This document shows, piece by piece, positions 16,823 to 25,731 of a stretch of DNA of 64,000 bases. Location: the NCBI GenBank assembly GCA_035573715.1, contig DATLZZ010000025.1, forward strand, positions 124,001-188,000, in the 5' to 3' direction. The position numbers and the translations under genes are program-made. Numbering within the stretch: the stretch's first letter is position 1; every line of letters starts with the position of its first letter. The DNA comes from JACPRL01 sp035573715 (lineage in GTDB: Bacteria > Acidobacteriota > Terriglobia > Acidiferrales > 2-02-FULL-67-57). Below the pieces are notes generated by a model. The model was given only the letters and a program-made list of their open reading frames with translations. It made no database searches and had not been told where the DNA came from.

Positions 16823-18367
16823 ATGCTGAAGCGAATCCTGATTGCCAATCGGGGCGAGATTGCCGTCCGCATCATCCGCGCCTGCCGTGAGCTTGGCCTC
16901 GCGGCCATCGCCGTCTATTCCGATGTCGACCGCGCCTCCGAGCACGTTCTGCTGGCCGACGAAGCCTATCCAATTGGTCCGGCGCCGGCCACGGAAAGCT
17001 ACCTGCGGATTGACAAGCTCATCGAGGTGGCTCGGCGCGCGCACGCCGACGGCCTGCATCCAGGCTATGGCTTTCTGGCCGAGAACCCGAAGCTGGCGCG
17101 CGCCTGCGCCGAGGCGGGCATCGTCTGGATCGGGCCGCCGCCGACGGCGATGGAGTTGATGGGCAGCAAGACCGAAGCGCGCCGCGCGGCCGAGAGCGCC
17201 GGCGTGCCGGTGGTTCCGGGCACGCGCGCGCCTCTGGCCTCGGCGGCCGAAGCCAAGAAGCTCGCCGCTGAGTGGGGTTACCCGGTGCTGCTCAAGGCGG
17301 TCGCGGGCGGCGGCGGAAAGGGAATGCGGCGCGTGGACAGCCGCGACCAGATGGCGGCGGCGTTCCGCGATGCGGAATCCGAGGCGTTGAACGCTTTCGC
17401 CGACCCGTCGCTGTTTGTCGAAAAATACCTGGAGCGGCCACGGCACATCGAGATTCAGGTGCTGGGAGACAACCACGGCCACTTGATTCATTTGGGCGAG
17501 CGCGAGTGCTCGCTGCAGCGGCGCCACCAGAAAGTGGTCGAGGAGTGCCCGTCGCCGGTGATGACGCCGGACCTGCGGGCGCAGATGGGCAAGGCAGCGG
17601 TGAAGCTGGCGCGTGCGGCGGGCTACGCCAACGCCGGTACGGTGGAGTTTCTCGTCGTTCCGTCGACGCGCAGCCGGCTGGGCTTCGATTACTTCTTTCT
17701 GGAGATGAACACGCGGCTCCAAGTAGAGCATCCGGTTACGGAAGTAACTACTGGACTCGATCTGGTGCAGGGGCAGATTCGTGTGGCCTCCGGCGAAAGG
17801 TTGCCCTGGCGGCAGGAAGACATCAGTTGGCGGGGACACGCCATCGAGTGCCGCATCTACGCTGAGGACGCCGAAAACAACTTTTTTCCTTGTCCCGGAA
17901 CCATTACGCGGCTGGAACGGCCGGCGGGTCCGGGGGTGCGGCTGGACGGTTACGTCTACGAAGGCTGGAACGTTCCGATTCACTACGACCCATTGCTCGC
18001 CAAGCTCGTGGTGTGGGCGGGCACTCGTGCCGAGGCGGTGGCGCGGCTGCGCCGCGCGCTGGACGAGTACATCATCGGCGGCATCCAGACCAACCTGCCG
18101 TTCTTCCGGCGCCTGGTAGCGCGGCCGGAATTTACGGCTGGGGAACTCGACACCGAGCTCATTGACCGCCTGCTGCGCGAGCGTGCGTCAGAGTTGGAAG
18201 CCACCCGCGAACTTCCGCCGCGCACGATCAACGTTGCGGCGCTGGCCGTGGCGGTGAAGGAAGCATCCGCTTCGCGGAATGGAGCCCGGCCCGCGGCACC
18301 TTCCTCGGGCTGGAAGCAGGCGGCGCGGCGCGAGGGCCTGCGCGCTCCGCTCGGCAAACGCCGATGA
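16823..18367 (+). CDS. accC: biotin carboxylase subunit of acyl-CoA carboxylase
   Basis: ATP-grasp enzyme of 514 residues that carboxylates biotin. It starts MLKRILIANRGEIAVRIIRACRELG, with GYGFLAENPKLARACAEAG, the Gly-rich ATP loop KAVAGGGGKGMR, HIEIQVLGDNHG, and EMNTRLQVEHPVTE. A C-terminal extension past residue 450 is unlike AccC of E. coli and hints at the alpha subunit of propionyl-CoA-type enzymes with the carrier on a separate gene. That carrier overlaps its stop by 4 bp. ATG 16823 is chosen over 16805 by family alignment. Confidence 0.93.
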   Translation: MLKRILIANRGEIAVRIIRACRELGLAAIAVYSDVDRASEHVLLADEAYPIGPAPATESYLRIDKLIEVARRAHADGLHPGYGFLAENPKLARACAEAGIVWIGPPPTAMELMGSKTEARRAAESAGVPVVPGTRAPLASAAEAKKLAAEWGYPVLLKAVAGGGGKGMRRVDSRDQMAAAFRDAESEALNAFADPSLFVEKYLERPRHIEIQVLGDNHGHLIHLGERECSLQRRHQKVVEECPSPVMTPDLRAQMGKAAVKLARAAGYANAGTVEFLVVPSTRSRLGFDYFFLEMNTRLQVEHPVTEVTTGLDLVQGQIRVASGERLPWRQEDISWRGHAIECRIYAEDAENNFFPCPGTITRLERPAGPGVRLDGYVYEGWNVPIHYDPLLAKLVVWAGTRAEAVARLRRALDEYIIGGIQTNLPFFRRLVARPEFTAGELDTELIDRLLRERASELEATRELPPRTINVAALAVAVKEASASRNGARPAAPSSGWKQAARREGLRAPLGKRR

Positions 18368-18864
18368 AGCTCACCATCACAGTGGGCGGCCGGCCAGTGG
18401 AGGTGGAACTGGTTCGGACGACTAACGGATGGCGCTGCCAGCTCAACGGTCAGAGCACGCTGGTGGACGTGGTCGAAGCCGCGCCGGGCGTGCTCTCGGT
18501 GCTGCTCGATGGGCAGTCGTTCACGGTACGGGTGGAGCGTCACGCCAGCGACTGGCGCGTGCACCTGCGCGGCGGTGTCGCCATCGCCCGGGTCGAAGAC
18601 CCTCGGCGCTGGCCAGGGCGCTCTCGTGGCGCGGACGCCGGCCTAGCCGGCCGGCAGGAAGTTAAGGCGCCGATGTCTGGCAAAGTGGTGCGCGTGCTGG
18701 TGCGTCCCGGGCAGGAGGTGGAAGCCGGGCAGGGAGTAGCGGTGGTGGAAGCGATGAAGATGCAGAATGAGATCCCTTCACCGAAGAAGGGCGAAGTCGA
18801 GCAGGTGCGGGTGCAGGAAGGCGACACGGTGGAGCATGGGACGGTCTTGGCTGTGATAACGTAA
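18364..18864 (+). CDS. biotin carboxyl carrier protein
   Basis: A 166-residue biotinyl-domain protein that shuttles carboxyl groups between the upstream biotin carboxylase and a carboxyltransferase, probably the 12975-14552 product. The biotinylated lysine lies in EAMKMQNE, about 36 residues before the C-terminus, preceded by VKAPMSGKVVRVLV. The N-terminal 90 residues form a separate beta-rich domain. It overlaps the biotin carboxylase gene by ATGA, so the two are coupled. Confidence 0.93.
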   Translation: MKLTITVGGRPVEVELVRTTNGWRCQLNGQSTLVDVVEAAPGVLSVLLDGQSFTVRVERHASDWRVHLRGGVAIARVEDPRRWPGRSRGADAGLAGRQEVKAPMSGKVVRVLVRPGQEVEAGQGVAVVEAMKMQNEIPSPKKGEVEQVRVQEGDTVEHGTVLAVIT

Positions 18865-18881
18865 GAGCAAGGAGAGAGGCA

Positions 18882-19472
18882 ATGGCGGCGACGCGACTGG
18901 TGGATGTGCACGACCTGGCGAAGGGTTTGAACGAGGTGCGCCAGTTCGATCACACAGAAGTCTACGACTACATCAAGACGCATCCCGTGGAGCCGGAATC
19001 GCTGCGGCCCTATCTCTTCTTCACGCCGGCCAGCTACACGCGCAACCTGATCTTCAAGAGCGACCTGTTCGAGCTGCTGGCCATCTGCTGGGAAGTCGGC
19101 CAGGTGAGCCGCATCCACAACCACCGCGACCAGCACTGCTGGATGATGGCGCCCATCGGGAAGCTAAAGAACCAAAACTATCGCGTGGTGGAGCGCGACC
19201 CGAAAACCATGAGCTGCCGGCTGGTGCCGAGCCGCGAGTTTCTCATCACGCCCACCGAGCCTTGCGAGGTCGACCCGCAGGAGCCTGTCCATCAGGTGCT
19301 CAACCTGGCGGAGTGGAACCAGCGCGCCGTCAGTCTGCACATCTACTCGCGCCCGTTCAACAGTTGCGAGGTCTACTCCCTGGAGAAGGGAACTTACTGC
19401 GACGTCCCGCTGCACTACACCAGCGAGTACGGCCGGCGGGTCGCGGGCGAGCCCGGCGAACAGCCGAAATAG
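18882..19472 (+). CDS. cysteine dioxygenase with a eukaryote-type Cys-Tyr pair
   Basis: A 196-residue cupin that would oxidise cysteine to cysteine sulfinate with one Fe. Residues align one for one with mammalian CDO: Y52-T-R54 (substrate Arg), H79, H81 and H137 (iron ligands), H85, C86, H153, Y155. C86 and Y155 match the pair that forms the thioether cofactor in mammalian CDO; many bacterial homologues have Gly at the Cys position. An AAGGAGAG ribosome-binding site precedes ATG 18882. It is convergent with the prolyl isomerase gene with no gap. Confidence 0.9.
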   Translation: MAATRLVDVHDLAKGLNEVRQFDHTEVYDYIKTHPVEPESLRPYLFFTPASYTRNLIFKSDLFELLAICWEVGQVSRIHNHRDQHCWMMAPIGKLKNQNYRVVERDPKTMSCRLVPSREFLITPTEPCEVDPQEPVHQVLNLAEWNQRAVSLHIYSRPFNSCEVYSLEKGTYCDVPLHYTSEYGRRVAGEPGEQPK

Positions 19473-20507
19473 TTAAGGCCCGACGCGGTTGGCTTCCAGA
19501 ATCTGCCGGGCGAGATGGTTGACGACGTGGGCCTGGTTGCGCGCTCGCTCGGTGAACGCAACTTCCAGTAGCTGGCGCTTCTGGCGCCGCAGGCGCTCCT
19601 GCACCGCCTGTTGCACCTGCGGATCGGAGAGCTCGCGCTGGCCTGCCGGCTGGCGCTCCAGCAACTTGACGATGTAGTAGCCCTTGTCGGTTCGTATGGG
19701 GCCGACTAGCTGGCCCGGCTCCATCGCCGTCACCGCTACGCGCAGCGGTGCTGGCGTATTGGCCAGCGCCGATTCCGGGAAGAAACCCATCTCGCCGCCT
19801 TGCAGCGCGGTCGCCTCATCCTCGGAGAGGTTCTGCGCCATCTCGCTGAAATCGTCGCCGGAGCGCAGCCGCTCCACAATCATGTCGGCCTTGCGGCGCG
19901 CTGCCGCGTCGCCCACCGCGTCGTCGTTGCGCAGGTTGCGCACCTCCGGCTCCTGCCCGGGCGTCACCAGGATGTAGGCGACGCGATAATGCGTCTCCAC
20001 GAAGCGGAATTCGTTCTTGTGCTGCTGGTAGAACTGAGCGACCTCGTTGGGGTTTACTTCAATGCGCCGGCCGAGGTATTGATCGAGCAGCTTCTGGATG
20101 GCGATGTCGCGCCGCAGCATGTCCTTGAGCTCCTCGGGTGTCATCTGCTGCTGGCTCAACTGGCGCCCGAACTCTTCGCTGCTGAGCGAAGAGCGCAGCT
20201 CCTGGAAGCGCGTTTCGACCTCGTTGTCGCTTGCCTGCACGCCCGCCTGCGCGGCCTTCTGCCAGAGGATTTCGTTCTCAATCAACTCGCCCAGCACCCG
20301 CAGCTTGAAGGCCTGGGCTTCGGCCGGGCTGAAGGGTTCGGGAATGTTGCGGGTGCGCTGGGCAAAGAACTTTTCCACTTGGGCGCGATAGATGGGCTGG
20401 CCGTTGACCTCGGCCCAGATTTCGTCGCCCGCTTCCGGTCGTCCGCGGCAACCGGCCAGCAGGCACACAGCGGCCAGCAGCAGGCTGACGCAGCGGGCGA
20501 AGGTCAT
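19473..20507 (-). CDS. periplasmic peptidyl-prolyl isomerase lipoprotein (SurA/PrsA-like)
   Basis: A 344-residue parvulin-family foldase with lipobox LLAGC (Cys near residue 20) and a SurA-N-type helical domain (WAEVNGQPIYRAQVEKFF, LGELIENEILWQKAAQ). The rotamase domain contains DDFSEMAQNLSEDE, GGEMGFFPE and GPIRTDKGYYIVKLLER. It should fold outer-membrane proteins. The start at 20507 gives the signal sequence; the upstream frame lies inside the M28 peptidase gene. It follows that gene by 7 bp and so shares its promoter. Confidence 0.88.
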   Translation of the reverse strand: MTFARCVSLLLAAVCLLAGCRGRPEAGDEIWAEVNGQPIYRAQVEKFFAQRTRNIPEPFSPAEAQAFKLRVLGELIENEILWQKAAQAGVQASDNEVETRFQELRSSLSSEEFGRQLSQQQMTPEELKDMLRRDIAIQKLLDQYLGRRIEVNPNEVAQFYQQHKNEFRFVETHYRVAYILVTPGQEPEVRNLRNDDAVGDAAARRKADMIVERLRSGDDFSEMAQNLSEDEATALQGGEMGFFPESALANTPAPLRVAVTAMEPGQLVGPIRTDKGYYIVKLLERQPAGQRELSDPQVQQAVQERLRRQKRQLLEVAFTERARNQAHVVNHLARQILEANRVGP

Positions 20508-20514
20508 TGCCAAC

Positions 20515-21987
20515 TCAGCGCGGGGCCGGCGGTTGCGCGGGCTGCGGCGGCACCGGCTTGCGCGGCACCATTTCATCGGCCTGCGCCAGGTTGTAGGCAA
20601 ACACCGCCAGCACTTGGGCGCCGTTGACCAGGTCGTCGCGGATGACTTTGTCGAAGGTATCCGTCTGGGAGTGGTGCGTCTGCCGGTAAGTTCCGGTCTC
20701 CTGCAGGCAGAAGAATGCCGGTACGCCGGCGCGGTTGAAGGAGGCGTGATCGGAGCCCGGGAAAGCCTGGAGCTTGAAGTCTTCGTAGCCGATCATCTGC
20801 CGCAGGGGGGCCAGCGTCTTCCAGACCATCTCGTACGCCTGGGAGTTGCCGCTCAGCGAGATAGTCTCGACGCGGCCGGTGCCGTAGTCGTGGATGAGCG
20901 CAGCAGAAATCTTCGGCATCTCCTCCTTGTGCGCCTCCACGTAGGCGCGCGAACCATCCAGACCTTGCTCTTCACCGGAAAAAAGCACGAAGCGGATGGT
21001 GCGCTTGGGCTTGAGGCCAAGCTTCTGCAGGGTGCGGGCGGCTTCCAGCACGGAAACGACACCGGTGCCGTTGTCGGTGGCGCCGGTGCCGAGGTCCCAG
21101 GAGTCGATGTGCGCGCCGAGAATGACGACTTCGTCCGCCTTCTCGCTGCCAGGAATCTCGGCCACCGTGTTGTAGACCTCGACTGGCCCGGCGCTGAACT
21201 CGCAGCCGGAAATCTCCACCTCGACTTCGACCGGCTGGTCGTCCTTGCGCAGCCGCCACAGCAGGTCGTAGCTCTCCGGCGTGACGAAGGCCGTGGGGAT
21301 GAGAGCGGGCTTGTAGTCGCTTCCGGCCGAGGTCATGGCATAAAGCCCCATCCCCTTGTCGGAGTCGCGCAGCACGGCCTGCACGCCCTCCTCCTGGAAG
21401 AACTTGTTGCGCTCGTTGGAAAACTGGCGGCGGGCGGCGAAATCGTACTCGGGTCGCGGCGGACGGGGCAGCAACGGGCGCTCGGGAACACGCTGCCGGG
21501 GCGTGGGCTCGGTGGTGATCACAATGGCGCCACGCAGCTTGCCGCGGTAGGCCTCTAGGTCTTCCGTCTTCTCCGCCTTCACGTAGACGAGCGGGCCGCG
21601 CACCGGGCCGGGCGTGTTGGGGCTCCAGCCGGCGGCTTCAGCGGACAAGCGCAGCTCGGCGGGCGCCGTAACCCGCGCGCGGGCCACCCCGCGCTTCCAG
21701 GAGTGCGCGATGATCCACGGCTCCAAGCGGACGCTCGAGAGCCCGTAGGCGCGAAACTTCTCCGCCGCCCACTGGTTGGCGCGCTTGAGCGCGTCGCTGC
21801 CCGTCAGCCGCGGGCCGATGCGATCGGCGAGGTATTCGAGGTTCTGCATCTGCTCGGAGCGCTCGGCAATTTCGGTGAGGATCTGGCGGTCGGCTGCCGC
21901 CACTGGATCTTCGGGCGGAGCGGCTCCGGCGAAGCCGGTCAGCGTCAGGGCGGCCAGCAGCAGGCCGAAGGTGAGGCGGTTGGCCAT
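20515..21987 (-). CDS. secreted M28-family metallopeptidase
   Basis: A 490-residue zinc aminopeptidase/carboxypeptidase-like exopeptidase with a signal peptide (LTLTGFAGAAPP). The two-zinc site is visible: LGAHIDSWDLGTGATDNGTG (His, bridging Asp), FSGEEQGLDGS (catalytic Glu-Glu), LIHDYG, and the last ligand in TYRQTHHSQTDT. A PA-like insert spans about residues 130-260. The start at 21987 is supported by a GGAGAG ribosome-binding site and the promoter at 22031-22059. It probably digests peptides in the periplasm or outside the cell. Confidence 0.9.
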   Translation of the reverse strand: MANRLTFGLLLAALTLTGFAGAAPPEDPVAAADRQILTEIAERSEQMQNLEYLADRIGPRLTGSDALKRANQWAAEKFRAYGLSSVRLEPWIIAHSWKRGVARARVTAPAELRLSAEAAGWSPNTPGPVRGPLVYVKAEKTEDLEAYRGKLRGAIVITTEPTPRQRVPERPLLPRPPRPEYDFAARRQFSNERNKFFQEEGVQAVLRDSDKGMGLYAMTSAGSDYKPALIPTAFVTPESYDLLWRLRKDDQPVEVEVEISGCEFSAGPVEVYNTVAEIPGSEKADEVVILGAHIDSWDLGTGATDNGTGVVSVLEAARTLQKLGLKPKRTIRFVLFSGEEQGLDGSRAYVEAHKEEMPKISAALIHDYGTGRVETISLSGNSQAYEMVWKTLAPLRQMIGYEDFKLQAFPGSDHASFNRAGVPAFFCLQETGTYRQTHHSQTDTFDKVIRDDLVNGAQVLAVFAYNLAQADEMVPRKPVPPQPAQPPAPR

Positions 21988-22030
21988 GGGAAGCACTCTC
22001 CTGCCTGGGGTCATTGAAAAAAGAAAGAGC

Positions 22031-22059
22031 ACACTAGTGCACCGTCGTGGGATTGTCAA
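22031..22059 (-). promoter_or_regulatory. sigma70-type promoter of the M28 peptidase-prolyl isomerase operon
   Basis: On the minus strand, TTGACA (22059-22054) and TAGTGT (22036-22031) are separated by 17 bp, about 44 bp before the M28 start at 21987. Confidence 0.6.
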
Positions 22060-22095
22060 TCGGGCGGCGCCGTGGCTGAGACCGCGAATCTCTGG

Positions 22096-22101
22096 TATAA
22101 T
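22096..22101 (+). promoter_or_regulatory. putative -10 element of rpmB
   Basis: A perfect TATAAT, 46 bp before the rpmB start in the divergent gap with the M28 peptidase gene. The -35 region (TGGCTG at 17 bp) is weak. Confidence 0.5.
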
Positions 22102-22146
22102 AGCTTGCTTGTAGCGAGCACTCCATTTTCCTTGTGAGCACAGCCT

Positions 22147-22338
22147 ATGGCGAAACGATGTGACATTTGTGGCCGGGGGCCGCAGTACGGCAACAGCATT
22201 TCCCACGCCCACAACGTGCGGCGGCGCCGCTGGAACGTCAACCTGCGCGTTGTGCGCGCCGTGGTGGATGGAGTGCGCAAGCACCTGCGCGTCTGCGCCG
22301 GCTGCATTCGCAGCGGCCGGGTGAAGAAAGTCGCCTGA
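22147..22338 (+). CDS. rpmB: 50S ribosomal protein L28
   Basis: L28 of 63 residues, MAKRCDICGRGPQYGN..., with two CxxC pairs (CDIC and CAGC), the zinc-binding C+ form. A TATAAT lies upstream. It stands alone, divergent from the M28 peptidase and convergent with ridA. Confidence 0.96.
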   Translation: MAKRCDICGRGPQYGNSISHAHNVRRRRWNVNLRVVRAVVDGVRKHLRVCAGCIRSGRVKKVA

Positions 22339-22345
22339 GTTTCCG

Positions 22346-22729
22346 CTAGTCTCCCGCCAGGGCAATCACGTCAATCTCGACTTTGGCGTCGCGCGGCAGC
22401 CGCGCCGCCTGCACGGTGGAGCGTGCTGGCGGGTCGGCGGGGAAGTAGCGTGCGTAGACTTCATTCATGGCGTTGAAGTCGTGCAGGTCAGCCAGAAAGA
22501 CGGTCGTCCTCACCACTTTTTCCATTGAGCTACCTGCCGCCTCCAGGACGGCGCGGAGGTTCTCCAGTACTCGCTCGCTTTGCGCGCGGATGTCCGCCGC
22601 CACCAGCTTGCCGCTGGCGGGATCGAGTGCCACCTGGCCGGAGAGAAACAGAAAACCGTTGGCCTTGATGCACTGCGAATAGGGACCGATGGCGCCGGGC
22701 GCTTTATCGGTGCTGATTGCTTGCTTCAT
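22346..22729 (-). CDS. ridA: RidA family enamine/imine deaminase
   Basis: A 127-residue YjgF/YER057c/UK114 protein that hydrolyses reactive 2-aminoacrylate-type enamines. Family blocks present are IGPYSQCIKANGFLFLSGQVALDP and PARSTVQAARLPRDAKVEIDVIA, including the conserved Arg of ARSTV. ATG 22729 is chosen for its AGGAGG ribosome-binding site; an in-frame start 21 nt upstream lacks one. It is last in a rel-secreted protein-ridA minus-strand run. Confidence 0.94.
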   Translation of the reverse strand: MKQAISTDKAPGAIGPYSQCIKANGFLFLSGQVALDPASGKLVAADIRAQSERVLENLRAVLEAAGSSMEKVVRTTVFLADLHDFNAMNEVYARYFPADPPARSTVQAARLPRDAKVEIDVIALAGD

Positions 22730-22765
22730 CCCTGCCTCCTTTGGATTCACGGAGTGAATGCAATT

Positions 22766-23443
22766 TCACTGAGGCGCGGTGGCGCGGAAGAGCACGGCGT
22801 TGACCGGCGCGCCCTTGATCGTCATCTCAAAGCTGGCTGAGGCTTCGCCCTCCAGAACGCGTTTGGGCCGCACGATTCCTTCGACCTGCCAGTCTTTCGG
22901 CAGGCGCACCGTAACGCGGATCCACTCCGGCATTGTAGCCTCGGAACCCGCCAGCGCCGGATACCAGCCGGACATCGCGAGTTGCGCGCGGCGCGCAGAG
23001 ACTTGAGCCGGCGCCGGGGCCGACAAGCCTTCGAGCTGGATGGCGAAGGCGATGACGATGCGCTGACGGTCGCCAGGCGCGAGCGGCAAGCGCAGCGCGA
23101 CCGTGATGGCCAGCGGCTGAGTGGCTTCCACCGCATCCGAGCGCCAAGCCAGTTGCCCGTTGCGGTCCCAGACGTTCTCAACCGTGGTGCGCGCACCCAG
23201 CGGGGCCGGAATCTCGAAGTCTACCAACTCCACCGGCGTCCGTTCGCGATTGCGCAGCACGAGGTTGGCTTTGGCGTACAGCGTCGGGCCGGTGGGGTCG
23301 ATGCGGGCATCGAGCTCCAGGCGCTCCATGCTTACGGCAGCATTGGCCGCGCGGAGAGGCGACGCCACGGCAGCGAAGAGCAGAAACAAAACCAGCAGGG
23401 TTGCGCCGCGGGTCACAGCAGCGTGGATGAGGGGAGTTCGCAA
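22766..23443 (-). CDS. secreted protein of unknown function
   Basis: A 225-residue protein with a hydrophobic signal segment (LLVLFLLFAAVASPLRA, cleavage after about residue 33). A beta-rich domain follows (LDARIDPTGPTLYAKANLVLRNRERTPVELVDFEIP in outline) that looks Ig-like. Four Arg/Trp-rich strands and no catalytic motif are seen. It lies 17 bp downstream of rel and may be co-transcribed with it. No function is assigned. Confidence 0.65.
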   Translation of the reverse strand: MRTPLIHAAVTRGATLLVLFLLFAAVASPLRAANAAVSMERLELDARIDPTGPTLYAKANLVLRNRERTPVELVDFEIPAPLGARTTVENVWDRNGQLAWRSDAVEATQPLAITVALRLPLAPGDRQRIVIAFAIQLEGLSAPAPAQVSARRAQLAMSGWYPALAGSEATMPEWIRVTVRLPKDWQVEGIVRPKRVLEGEASASFEMTIKGAPVNAVLFRATAPQ

Positions 23444-23460
23444 AATGTTTCTTGGCCGCG

Positions 23461-25668
23461 TTAGAAGCGCAGTACGCGGGTGACGTCGCGGACACCGTCG
23501 GCCTTGCGCAGTGCCGCCAGGATGCGCTCGAGCTGCTTCATCTCCTGGACGTCGAACACCAGGTCGATGACCGCCGTGCGGTCGCTGGGATCGGTGCGGG
23601 CCTCAGCGCTACGGATATTGGATTTCTGGCTGCTGATGATGCCGGTCATCTGCGTCAGCAGGCCGGGGCGGTCGGCGGCGCGAATCGTCAGCCGCACCGG
23701 ATAGCTCTCCTCGCCGCCTGCCTCCCAGTTCACCGGGATGCGCCGCTCCACATCGTAGAGCAGGTTTTGCACGTTGGGGCACGCCTGGGCGTGGACGGCA
23801 ATGCCTCGACCGCGGGTGATGTAGCCGACCACGGCTTCGCCGCGCACGGGATTGCAGCAGCGGGCGCGATACATGAGCAGGTCGCTGCGGCCCAGCGCCA
23901 GCCCCTTTTCTTCCAGCCGGAAGACGCGGCGCACCGTCTGCCGCAGGCGGCCGAGCGGGCGCGCCGGCTGCTCTTCCGGCAGCGGCTCGCGGCTCAGTCG
24001 CGCCAGGATGGTGCGCGGGGCGTACTTGCCGAAGCCGATGCGGGCGTAGAGTTCTTCCAGGCGCTGGCAGCCCTCCTCGCGCGCCACACGGTTCCAGTCG
24101 TCTTCCGCAATCGTTTTCAGGTTGACCTGGTAGCGCCGCGCTTCCTTCTCCAGCAGCTTGCGACCGATCTCCGCCGCCTGCTGGCGCTGCTGGGAGCGAA
24201 TCCAGTACTGAATCTTGTTGCGGGCGCGCGAGGTGCGGACGATGCTCAACCAGTCGCGGCTGGGCTTGTGGTTGGGCTGGGTGAGAATCTCGACGATGTC
24301 GCCGTTCTGCAGCCGGTAGCGCAGGGGTACGATGCGCCCGTTGACCTTCGCCCCAACGCAAGTGTGCCCGACCTCGGTGTGGATGGCGTAGGCGAAATCG
24401 AGCGGCGTGGCGCCGCGCGGCAGGGAAATGACTTTGCCCTTGGGGGTGAAGGTGTAGACCTCTTCGGGGTAGAGGTCGACTTTGAGCGTGGAGAGGAACT
24501 CGCTCGGGTCTTGCATCTCCTTGGCCCACTCGATGAGGTGGCGCAGCCAGGTGATGCGTTGCTGGTCTTCAGCGGTGACCGCCTCGCTGTCTTTGTAGGC
24601 CCAGTGGGCGGCGATGCCTTGCTCGGCCACCCTGTGCATGTCGCGGGTACGGATCTGCACCTCGAAGGGCTGGCCGCCGGAGATGACCGAGGTGTGCAGC
24701 GATTGGTAGAGGTTGGGCCGCGGCATGGCGATGTAGTCCTTGAAGCGCCCCGGCACGGGCCGCCAGATTTGGTGGACGACGCCGAGAGCGGCGTAGCAGT
24801 TCTTCACCGAATCAGTGATCAGGCGCACGGCCAGCAGGTCATAAATCTGGTCGAGCGTGGCGCCGGTGCGGTGCATCTTCTGGTAGATGGAGTAGGGGCG
24901 CTTTATGCGGCCCTGGAGCTCGGCGGGAAGATCGTTCTCCTCGAGCGCCACCGAAATCTTCTGCTTCACCTCGGCCAGGAAGCGCTCGTTGACCTTCCGC
25001 TTTTCCTCCAGTTGCTTGCGGATGCTCTCGTAGGCCTCCGGCTCCAGAGTTCGGAAGGCGAGGTCTTCCAGTTCGGCGCGCATGCGGCCCATGCCGAGCC
25101 GGTGGGCGATGGGGGCATAGATGTCGAGCGTCTCGCGCGCCACCCGCTCGCGCTTTTCCGGGGGGAGGTACTCGAGCGTGCGCATGTTGTGCAGGCGATC
25201 GGCCAGCTTGATGAGCACGACCCGCACGTCGTCCACCATCGCCAGCAGCATCTTGCGGAGGTTCTCGGCCTGACGAACTTCGGTGTTGAAGAAATCCAGC
25301 CGGTTGATCTTGGTGACGCCTTCGACCAGGCGGGCGACATGGGCGCCGAAGGCGCGCTCCAGCGCCTGCGGCTCGACCCGCGTATCCTCCACCACGTCGT
25401 GCAGCAGCCCGACGCAGACCGTGGTGACGTCCATCCCCAGCTCGGCCAGCACGGTGGCCACCGCCAGCGGATGCGAAAGGTAAGGCTCGCCGGAGGCGCG
25501 CCGCTGACTGCGGTGCTGCTGGGCGGCGAACTCGTAGGCGCGGCGCAGTAAAGCCAGGTCCTCGCCCGGGCGGGCGCGTTGGACTTTCTCGAGGATTTCT
25601 GCCAGCCGCGGGTCGGGCGGCGGGCCGGTGGGCGCTGCGGGCTCGACGGTGGGGCGCGGCTCAGCCAT
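23461..25668 (-). CDS. rel: bifunctional (p)ppGpp synthetase/hydrolase Rel
   Basis: Stringent-response enzyme of 735 residues. The order is HD hydrolase domain (SHPLAVATVLAELGMD, LLHDVVEDT, LIKLADRLHNMRTL), synthetase domain (GRIKRPYSIYQKM, DLLAVRLI, GRFKDYIAMPRPNLYQSLHT), TGS (VYTFTPKGKVISLPRGATPLDFAYAIHTEVG), zinc-finger region (RCCNPVRGE) and C-terminal ACT. The intact HDxxED and the RxKD (RFKD) motif rather than ExDD indicate the bifunctional Rel/SpoT type. The start at 25668 is preferred because the upstream frame covers the -10 region. Confidence 0.96.
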   Translation of the reverse strand: MAEPRPTVEPAAPTGPPPDPRLAEILEKVQRARPGEDLALLRRAYEFAAQQHRSQRRASGEPYLSHPLAVATVLAELGMDVTTVCVGLLHDVVEDTRVEPQALERAFGAHVARLVEGVTKINRLDFFNTEVRQAENLRKMLLAMVDDVRVVLIKLADRLHNMRTLEYLPPEKRERVARETLDIYAPIAHRLGMGRMRAELEDLAFRTLEPEAYESIRKQLEEKRKVNERFLAEVKQKISVALEENDLPAELQGRIKRPYSIYQKMHRTGATLDQIYDLLAVRLITDSVKNCYAALGVVHQIWRPVPGRFKDYIAMPRPNLYQSLHTSVISGGQPFEVQIRTRDMHRVAEQGIAAHWAYKDSEAVTAEDQQRITWLRHLIEWAKEMQDPSEFLSTLKVDLYPEEVYTFTPKGKVISLPRGATPLDFAYAIHTEVGHTCVGAKVNGRIVPLRYRLQNGDIVEILTQPNHKPSRDWLSIVRTSRARNKIQYWIRSQQRQQAAEIGRKLLEKEARRYQVNLKTIAEDDWNRVAREEGCQRLEELYARIGFGKYAPRTILARLSREPLPEEQPARPLGRLRQTVRRVFRLEEKGLALGRSDLLMYRARCCNPVRGEAVVGYITRGRGIAVHAQACPNVQNLLYDVERRIPVNWEAGGEESYPVRLTIRAADRPGLLTQMTGIISSQKSNIRSAEARTDPSDRTAVIDLVFDVQEMKQLERILAALRKADGVRDVTRVLRF

Positions 25669-25711
25669 GACAGGGGTCCGGCGCCGGAGGCGCAACTCCA
25701 ACGCTGTCTCT

Positions 25712-25720
25712 ATTCTAGCA
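25712..25720 (-). promoter_or_regulatory. extended -10 promoter of rel
   Basis: On the minus strand TGCTAGAAT (25720-25712) is an extended -10 (TGnTAGAAT), 44 bp before the rel start and just beyond the end of the TPR lipoprotein gene. No good -35 is seen, as is usual for extended -10 promoters. Confidence 0.5.
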
Positions 25721-25731
25721 GAACGACGCGG

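Noticed and set aside
23452..25551. Plus-strand open frame of 699 codons opposite rel.
   Set aside because: The minus strand encodes an unmistakable Rel with HD, synthetase, TGS and ACT domains; this is its shadow.
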